Source: Streptomyces sp. PKU-EA00015 (lineage in GTDB: Bacteria; Actinomycetota; Actinomycetes; Streptomycetales; Streptomycetaceae). From it: a stretch of DNA of 64,000 nucleotides. Location: positions 62,001 through 126,000 of the forward strand of contig NZ_JABZEE010000004.1 of the NCBI RefSeq assembly GCF_013387495.1, written 5' to 3'. A model generated the notes under the pieces. That model made no database searches. It was not told the DNA's origin and worked only from the letters and a program-made list of their open reading frames with translations. Each line of letters opens with the position of its first letter. Position 1 is the first letter of the stretch. The translations under genes and the position numbers were made by a program. Below, in pieces: positions 58,520-64,000 of this stretch.

Positions 58520-58717
58520 TCAGGGCAGCAGGGCACCCGTCGGTTCGCTGTGGCGGATCCGCACGGGCTCGGTCTGCGGGTGGTTGTGCCGGTGCGCCCA
58601 GCTCTCCAGGGCCACCCGGCGGGCGTGGTCCAGGTGGCGCAGGCGCGCGAGGTCGAGCTCGGTCGGCTGGTCCTGCGGCAGCTCTTCCAGCTGTTCGACC
58701 AGGACTTTACCGTCGCA
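58520..58717 (-). pseudogene. C-terminal fragment, possibly of a STAS/SulP-type protein
   Basis: The minus-strand frame closed by TGA at 58520 reads DGKVLVEQLEELPQDQPTELDLARLRHLDHARRVALESWAHRHN, then HPQTEPVRIRHSEPTGALLP. The ELDLARLRHLDHA..ALE.W pattern resembles the STAS domain end of SulP transporters. Upstream, a TAA in frame at 58718-58720 and the absence of any start codon show that the N-terminal part is lost. The assignment to SulP is tentative; the truncation is clear. Confidence 0.5.
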
Positions 58718-58890
58718 TTACCTGGTGATGACAGATCACGAATACGCCGTCCCGGTAGATCCGCGGACTCATTCTTTGCGCTGGCCAATACGGGATCCGC
58801 CCGCGACACCAGCGCGGCCCCTTCCGCCGATGCGGCGCCTCGGCCATCATGATCGGGCGTCAGAGACCCTTCAGCGAAGAGGTGACGCCC

Positions 58891-60348
58891 ATGGCCGGGT
58901 TCCGGATGGGGCACGGAGTTCTGCGCCGCAAACCCATCGAGCAGATCGAGGAAGCCGACGTCCACCAACGGCTGACGCGCACCCTCGGGCTGTGGCAGCT
59001 CACCGCGATCGGTGTCGGTGGCATCATCGGCGCGGGCATCTTCAGCCTTGCGGGCGCCGTCGCCAACGGCACCGCGGGCCCGGCCGTGCTGGTCTCGTTC
59101 CTGATCGCGGGCGTCGCCAGCGCGGCGGCCGCCTTCTCGTACGCCGAGTTCGCGGGAATGATCCCGAAGGCCGGGTCGGCCTACACCTACGGCTATGCGG
59201 TCCTCGGCGAACTGGCCGGCTGGTTCATCGGCTGGGACCTCCTGCTGGAGTACACCGCCATCGTGGCCGTCGTGGCGATCGGCATCTCCGGGTACTTCAA
59301 CTTCCTCGTCGAGGCGGTGGGGGCGGAACTGCCGGCCTGGATGCTGGGCGCGCCCGGCACCGGGGAGGGGCACAAGGTCGACCTGTTCGCCATGCTGCTC
59401 TGCCTGCTCATCGCCTACCTCCTCACCCTCGGCATCAAGAACGCGGCCCGCTTCGAGACAGGCGTCGTGGTGCTGAAGGTGCTCGTCGTCCTCCTTGTCA
59501 TCGCCGTCGGCATGGTGCACATCGACACCGCCAACTACGACCCGTTCTTCCCCTACGGCCTGGGCGGGGCGTTCACGGGAGCGGCGACGGTGTTCTTCGC
59601 CGTCTTCGGCTACGACGCGATGTCGACGGCCGCCGAGGAGTCCAAGGACGCCCAGCGCCACATGCCCAAGGCGATCGTGTACTCGCTGGCCATCTCGATG
59701 GTGCTCTACGTGCTGGCCTGCCTCGTCCTGACGGGCATGCAGGACTACCGGGACATCGACCCGGAGAGCGGCTTCTCCACGGCCTTCAAGTCGGTGGGCC
59801 TCCCCGGGCTCGCCAACGTGATCGCGGTCGGGGCCATCATCGGCATCCTCACCGTCATGTTCACGTTCATGCTGGGCGTGACACGGGTCTGGTTCTCGAT
59901 GAGCCGCGACGGACTGCTGCCGAAATGGTTCGCGAAGACGCACGAGACCCGGCACGTGCCGACCCGGGTGACGTGGATCGCCGGCTTCGCCTCGGCGGCC
60001 ATCGCCGGATTCCTGCCGATCGGCGAGGCGGCCGAACTGACCAACATCGGCATCCTGCTGGCCTTCGTCGTGGTGTGCATCGCCGTGATCGTGCTGCGCT
60101 ACCGGCGCCCCGAGCTGCCGCGCACGTTCCGGTGCCCGGGCATGCCCGTGGTGCCCGCCCTCGGCGTGGTCTTCTCGATCTGGCTGATCACCTTCCTCCA
60201 GTGGCAGACGTGGGCGCGGTTCGCGGTCTGGTTCCTCATCGGACTGGTCGTCTACTTCGCCTACTCGTACCGGAATTCGGAGCTGGGCAAGGCCGAGGCG
60301 GCGGCGGAGGCCGGTTCCGCGGCGCCGCCGCGCGAGCCCGGAAGCTGA
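58891..60348 (+). CDS. APC family amino acid permease (cationic amino acid transporter type)
   Basis: 485 residues, twelve transmembrane helices. LTRTLGLWQLTAIGVGGIIGAGIFSLAGAVANGTAGPAVLVSFLIAG is the first-helix signature of CAT/YfnA-like permeases; EFAGMIPKAGSAYTYGYAVLGELAGWFIGWDLLLEY and FFAVFGYDAMSTAAEESKD follow as expected. It imports amino acids by proton symport or exchange; the exact substrate is unknown. AGAGGTGA precedes the ATG at 58891, so I prefer this to 58849. Its terminator is at 60355-60388. Confidence 0.9.
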   Translation: MAGFRMGHGVLRRKPIEQIEEADVHQRLTRTLGLWQLTAIGVGGIIGAGIFSLAGAVANGTAGPAVLVSFLIAGVASAAAAFSYAEFAGMIPKAGSAYTYGYAVLGELAGWFIGWDLLLEYTAIVAVVAIGISGYFNFLVEAVGAELPAWMLGAPGTGEGHKVDLFAMLLCLLIAYLLTLGIKNAARFETGVVVLKVLVVLLVIAVGMVHIDTANYDPFFPYGLGGAFTGAATVFFAVFGYDAMSTAAEESKDAQRHMPKAIVYSLAISMVLYVLACLVLTGMQDYRDIDPESGFSTAFKSVGLPGLANVIAVGAIIGILTVMFTFMLGVTRVWFSMSRDGLLPKWFAKTHETRHVPTRVTWIAGFASAAIAGFLPIGEAAELTNIGILLAFVVVCIAVIVLRYRRPELPRTFRCPGMPVVPALGVVFSIWLITFLQWQTWARFAVWFLIGLVVYFAYSYRNSELGKAEAAAEAGSAAPPREPGS

Positions 60349-60354
60349 CCGAGG

Positions 60355-60388
60355 CGCGGGCCCGGCCTTCACAGCGGCCGGGCCCGCG
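60355..60388 (+). terminator. Terminator hairpin after the permease
   Basis: A 13-bp perfect stem CGCGGGCCCGGCC with an 8-base loop begins seven bases after the permease stop. Confidence 0.85.
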
Positions 60389-60556
60389 TGTCCGCGCGTA
60401 CCGCCCGGGAGACACCGTCCCCGCCCGCCCGCAGCGGACGTGAGGCCATGCGGCCGTGCCCCGGTGGAGTGAGTACGCGGGCCGGGTGACAGAGGCGGCA
60501 GCGGACGGGGTACCCATGCGGCGTTGTTTTCCCGAGCGCCGGAGGATGCTGTCCCC

Positions 60557-61369
60557 ATGCCCCTCAGTCTCAGCAACGGCGCCGCAAGGTGGCTGGTCGG
60601 AGCCCTGTGTGCTGCCCCGCTGCTCGCCGCGTGCACGCAGACACCGTCCGCACCCCCCTCGCCGCCCTCCTCTGCGGGATCCCACGCGGCGTCCGCGACC
60701 GTCGACGGGCCGTTCGGCCGGCACGACGCCGCGGGGCAGGACGCCCGCCCGGGCGCCCGGTTCCGGCTGCCACCCCCTGCTCACCTTCCCGGGGTCGGAC
60801 CGGCCACCCGCGCCGATGTCCCGGCCGGTACGCGCCAGGCCCTGGTGGTCGTCGGCGAGACGCGGGACACCAGCGACGCCACCGCGGTGCTCTACGAACA
60901 GGACGTGACACAGCAGTGGAGGCGCGCCGCCGGGCCGTGGCCCGCGCACAACGCCCTGCGCGGCTGGACGCTCGACCACCGCGAGGGCGATCTGCGCACA
61001 CCGATCGGAGTCTTCGGGCTCGGCGACGCCGGCGGGCTGCTGCCGGATCCCGGGGCCCGGCTTCCGTACGACCAGGACGACGAGTTCGTCGCCACGGGCA
61101 CCGGCTTCCTCGGCGAATCCCTCGACGGCTCCTTCGACTACGTGGTCGCCATCGACTACAACCGCGTCCGGGGAACGACTCCGCTGGACAAGGAACGGCC
61201 GCTCGGCTCCGACAGGGGCGGCGGCGTGTGGATCCACGTCGACCACGACGGCCCCACCCAGGCGTGCATCTCGCTTCCCCGGAACGCCATGCGGGAGCTG
61301 CTGCGCGCCCTGGACCCGGCAAAGCAGCCCGTGATCGTCATGGGCCCCGCCGCCGAACTCGCCCGGTGA
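60557..61369 (+). CDS. L,D-transpeptidase-family (YkuD) lipoprotein
   Basis: 270 residues. A signal peptide ending in LLAAC (C26) marks a lipoprotein; a Pro/Ser-rich linker follows. The YkuD domain spans about 80-260: LRGWTLDHREGDLRTPIGVFGLGDA is the substrate-loop block, and WIHVDHDGPTQACISLP carries the histidines and the catalytic cysteine C237. It probably cross-links peptidoglycan peptides on the outer face of the membrane. The ATG at 60557 is placed directly before the signal peptide; GGAGG lies further upstream than ideal, so a TTG at 60524 remains possible. Confidence 0.87.
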   Translation: MPLSLSNGAARWLVGALCAAPLLAACTQTPSAPPSPPSSAGSHAASATVDGPFGRHDAAGQDARPGARFRLPPPAHLPGVGPATRADVPAGTRQALVVVGETRDTSDATAVLYEQDVTQQWRRAAGPWPAHNALRGWTLDHREGDLRTPIGVFGLGDAGGLLPDPGARLPYDQDDEFVATGTGFLGESLDGSFDYVVAIDYNRVRGTTPLDKERPLGSDRGGGVWIHVDHDGPTQACISLPRNAMRELLRALDPAKQPVIVMGPAAELAR

Positions 61370-61445
61370 CCGCCCGGCGGACGGGGAGGCGGCGGCGTGC
61401 CGGCGCGGCTTGTGCGCGTATGTGCCGGGGTGGATTCTGGAGGAG

Positions 61446-63971
61446 ATGAACGGTGCCGGTTCAGCCGCCATGAGTCCGTGGAACGCGGCGAACACATGGA
61501 CCGCATGGAGCGTGCCGGAGAGCGCTGATCCGCGTGGCCCTCTCGACCTCGCCAAGGCGGCCACGGTGGTCCTCGATGCCCGGAACACGGTCATCGGGTG
61601 GAGCCCCGCGGCCGAGTCACTGCTCGGCCACCCGGGCGAAGCGGTCATCGGCCGGCCCGTCGACGTGCTCCTCGGCTCCCATCCGGCCGACTCCGGGCGC
61701 CGCACGGCGCACGACCTCCCGCCCAGCGGCACAGACACCCGCATGGCACGGCACCGTGACGGCCACGCCGTGCAGGTGGTCGTCGTCGTGTGCCCGCTCA
61801 CAGGCGGCGGCCCGGCGGCACGCATCCTGCTGATCGCCGAGTTGGAGAGCCTGCGTCTGTCCGAGACCCGGCGGGCCATGCTGCACGGGCTGACCACCCA
61901 GTCGGCGATCGGACTGGCCGTCTACGACACCGATCTGAGACTGACGTGGGCCAACACCGCGCACGACCGCGAGGTGGGCCGCCCGCTGGCCGAGTACCGC
62001 GGCCGGACGGCCGACGAGCTGTACCCCGACGGCGCCCTGCTGACCGTCGACTGCCGGACGCTCAACGAGGTCATGCACCAGGTGATCGACACCGGCGAGC
62101 CCGTGATCGACCTGCACTTCCGCGGAAAACTCCCCAGCGATCCGGAGAAGGACCACGTCTGGTCCTGTTCGTACTACCGGCTGCTGGACGCCGACGGGCG
62201 CGTGCTGGGCGTCTGCGAGGACGCGTTCGACATCACGGACCGTTACGAGGCCCAGAACCGCCTGGCCCTGCTCGTCGAGGCGGGCCGCCGTATCGGCACC
62301 ACGCTGGACATGTCCGTCACGGCGCAGGAGATCGCGGACGTCGCCGTCCCGGACTTCGCGAGCGCGGTCACGGTCGACCTGGAGCGTGCCGTGCTGGAGG
62401 GCGGCGAGCCCGGCACCGAGGGGGCGGCGGACTCGGTGTACGTCCGTGTCGCGGCCCGGTGCGACCCGCGGACCGCCGCGGAGACCGCGCTGCCGGTGCC
62501 GTGCCCGGACGAGGGCGAACCGCTGCCCGGGCACGAGGGCGAGCCGGTCCGCCGTGTGCGGTACCCGCGGGGTTCGCTTCAGCTGCGGAGCCTGGCGTCG
62601 GGCGGCCGGGTGGTCGACGAGAACACTCTGGTCGTGCCGTTGCGGACCCGGGCCGGCACGATGGGCCTCGTGACCTTCGTGCGCACCGGCCGTCCCACCG
62701 TCTTCGACAACGGCGAGGTCGCGCTCGCGGACGAGTTGACCGCCCGCGCCGCCGTGTCCATCGACAACGCCCGCCGCTTCACCCGCGAACGCGTCGCCTC
62801 CCGCACCCTTCAGCGCCAGTTGCTGCCCCAGCACCTGCTGCAGCAGCCCGCCGTGGACGTAGCCCACCGCTACCTCCCCACGGACGACGTGACCGGGGTC
62901 GGCGGCGACTGGGCGGACGTCATCCCGCTCTCCGGTGCACGGGTCGGCCTCGTCGTCGGGGACGTCGTCGGGCACGGGCTGCAGGCGGCGGCCACCATGG
63001 GACGGCTGCGCACGACCGTGGAGGCGCTCGCCAGGCTGGACATGGCCCCCGACGAACTGCTGACCCGCCTGGACGACTTGGTCGGCCGGTCGCCGGAACG
63101 ACATCCCGGTCTCCTGGAGGACACCGCGGACGGCGGGCCGTCCGGAGCCGGCGGCCTGCACCCCGACGTGGCCATGGGCGCGACCTGCCTCTACGCCGTC
63201 TACGACCCGGTCTCCCGCCGCTGCGCGATGGCCAGAGCCGGCCACCTGCCGCCCGCGATCGTGAAGCCCGACGGCTCGTGCGCCTTCCTCGAGCTGCCGG
63301 CCGGGCCGCCGCTGGGACTGGGCGGCATGCCGTTCGAGGCGGTGGAGACGGAGCTGCCCGAGGGCAGCCTGATCGCCCTGTTCACCAACGGCCTCGTCGA
63401 GGCGCGCGACCGCGACATCGACGACGGACTCGGCTCACTGAGCCGTCTGCTCTCCGACGGCCACGGCAGGCCGCTGGAGGAACTGTGCGACCGGGCGGTG
63501 GCCGAACTGCGCCCCGACGGGGCCGCGACGGACGACACCGCGCTGCTCCTCGTCCGTACGCGTCAACTGGGCGCGGCCCAGGTCTGTGTCTGGGAGCTCC
63601 CGGCGGAACCCGTCGTGGTCGGCCGCGCCCGCGAACTCGTCACCGGACAGCTGGGCGAATGGGGCCTGGACGAGCTGGCGTTCTCGACCGAGCTCGTCGT
63701 CAGCGAACTGGTCACGAACGCCGTCCGCTACGCCGGGGGACCACTGCACCTGCGCCTCATCCGGGACCGGGCCCTGCTGTGCGAGGTCGCCGACGCCGGG
63801 CACACGTCACCGCACCTGCGCAACAGCACGGTCGAGGACGAAGGCGGCCGCGGCCTGTTCATCGTCGCCCAGCTCGTGCAGCGGTGGGGCACGCGGTACA
63901 CGAGCTCCGGCAAGATCATCTGGACGGAACAGGAGTTCCCCGACGGCGCCGAAGGCACCGACGGCGTCTGA
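61446..63971 (+). CDS. PAS-PAS-GAF-SpoIIE-HATPase protein with altered metal motif
   Basis: 841 residues. PAS domains at about 28-125 (TVVLDARNTVIGWSPAAESLLGHPGEAVIG) and 140-265, GAF at about 275-440, SpoIIE at about 460-690 and an RsbW-type ATPase at about 710-830 (ELVVSELVTNAVRYA, DEGGRGLFIVAQL). VGGDWADVIPL, VGDVVGHG and DDTALLLV are intact, but the motif normally TDGL reads FTNGLVE: N648 replaces a metal-binding Asp. Phosphatase activity may be weak or lost, leaving sensing and kinase-like roles. The ATG at 61446 sits only two bases after GGAGG, too close for comfort; 61470 is an alternative. Confidence 0.9.
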   Translation: MNGAGSAAMSPWNAANTWTAWSVPESADPRGPLDLAKAATVVLDARNTVIGWSPAAESLLGHPGEAVIGRPVDVLLGSHPADSGRRTAHDLPPSGTDTRMARHRDGHAVQVVVVVCPLTGGGPAARILLIAELESLRLSETRRAMLHGLTTQSAIGLAVYDTDLRLTWANTAHDREVGRPLAEYRGRTADELYPDGALLTVDCRTLNEVMHQVIDTGEPVIDLHFRGKLPSDPEKDHVWSCSYYRLLDADGRVLGVCEDAFDITDRYEAQNRLALLVEAGRRIGTTLDMSVTAQEIADVAVPDFASAVTVDLERAVLEGGEPGTEGAADSVYVRVAARCDPRTAAETALPVPCPDEGEPLPGHEGEPVRRVRYPRGSLQLRSLASGGRVVDENTLVVPLRTRAGTMGLVTFVRTGRPTVFDNGEVALADELTARAAVSIDNARRFTRERVASRTLQRQLLPQHLLQQPAVDVAHRYLPTDDVTGVGGDWADVIPLSGARVGLVVGDVVGHGLQAAATMGRLRTTVEALARLDMAPDELLTRLDDLVGRSPERHPGLLEDTADGGPSGAGGLHPDVAMGATCLYAVYDPVSRRCAMARAGHLPPAIVKPDGSCAFLELPAGPPLGLGGMPFEAVETELPEGSLIALFTNGLVEARDRDIDDGLGSLSRLLSDGHGRPLEELCDRAVAELRPDGAATDDTALLLVRTRQLGAAQVCVWELPAEPVVVGRARELVTGQLGEWGLDELAFSTELVVSELVTNAVRYAGGPLHLRLIRDRALLCEVADAGHTSPHLRNSTVEDEGGRGLFIVAQLVQRWGTRYTSSGKIIWTEQEFPDGAEGTDGV

Positions 63972-64000
63972 GGCGTCCGCGGGTCACGCCGTGTGGTGCG

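Noticed and set aside
58462..60636. A 724-codon open frame on the minus strand opposite the amino acid permease
   Set aside because: Its His/Asp/Glu-rich translation is the usual shadow of a membrane protein gene, and the permease on the plus strand has full family motifs.

Overview
The window looks like Streptomyces chromosome. Base composition is very high in G+C, third codon positions are almost all G or C, and the small-protein families (DUF5709, DUF6480, DUF6381, DUF3618) are typical of that genus. So is the density of SpoIIE-type phosphatases, secreted enzymes and GNAT and TetR genes. No rRNA, tRNA, CRISPR array, insertion sequence or prophage could be recognised. Housekeeping genes are scarce and gene remnants are common, which fits a chromosome arm more than the core; that placement is an inference.

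Layout. 1-10 kb: a partial SpoIIE phosphatase, a GNAT, an NAD-dependent DNA ligase carrying two internal tandem duplications, a second GNAT, a tyrosine phosphatase, a winged-helix methyltransferase and a large membrane sensor phosphatase. 10-16 kb: a TetR repressor facing an NTF2-like gene across two identical palindromes, then a leftward run of DUF5709, a phosphoribosyltransferase, a molybdopterin oxidoreductase without the usual iron-sulfur cysteines, and a partner protein. 16-21 kb: a UdgX-type uracil-DNA glycosylase, a PAP2 remnant, a methyltransferase, a membrane-anchored HTH protein, and a tetracycline-type ribosomal protection gene that has lost its GTPase domain. 21-26 kb: a possible glycerolipid module (alkyl-DHAP-synthase-like flavoenzyme, lipid kinase, TetR, glycerol-3-phosphate dehydrogenase). 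26-30 kb: a secreted trypsin-like protease, a glutamate-cysteine ligase homologue, a hydrolase remnant and a DinB protein. 30-31.3 kb: a compact graspetide locus (precursor peptide plus ATP-grasp ligase). 31-38.7 kb: DUF1992, a secreted ceramidase facing an AraC regulator, and a cell-envelope operon (holin-like, DUF3618, YihY, SDR) behind a possible sigma-B-type promoter. 38.7-46 kb: two SpoIIE phosphatases, a FUSC transporter, a zinc-ribbon PP2C and a SpoIIE remnant. 46-64 kb: a PNPOx-like protein, a GNAT, cytochrome oxidase subunit I, a GH15 enzyme translationally coupled to a SpoIIE phosphatase, lipoamide dehydrogenase, an AMIN-like secreted protein, short-chain fatty acid and amino acid transporters, an L,D-transpeptidase lipoprotein, and a last SpoIIE phosphatase with an altered metal-site residue.

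Two themes stand out. Six SpoIIE-type phosphatases, one further PP2C and one SpoIIE remnant lie in 64 kb; most carry PAS and GAF sensor domains, and three also carry an anti-sigma-type ATPase domain, so they probably feed partner-switching control of stress sigma factors. The most self-contained biosynthetic system is the two-gene graspetide locus at 30.2-31.3 kb, which has no adjacent methyltransferase. Truncated genes (PAP2, ribosomal protection protein, alpha/beta hydrolase, SpoIIE, amidohydrolase, STAS-like) show that this region has been losing and rearranging genes.
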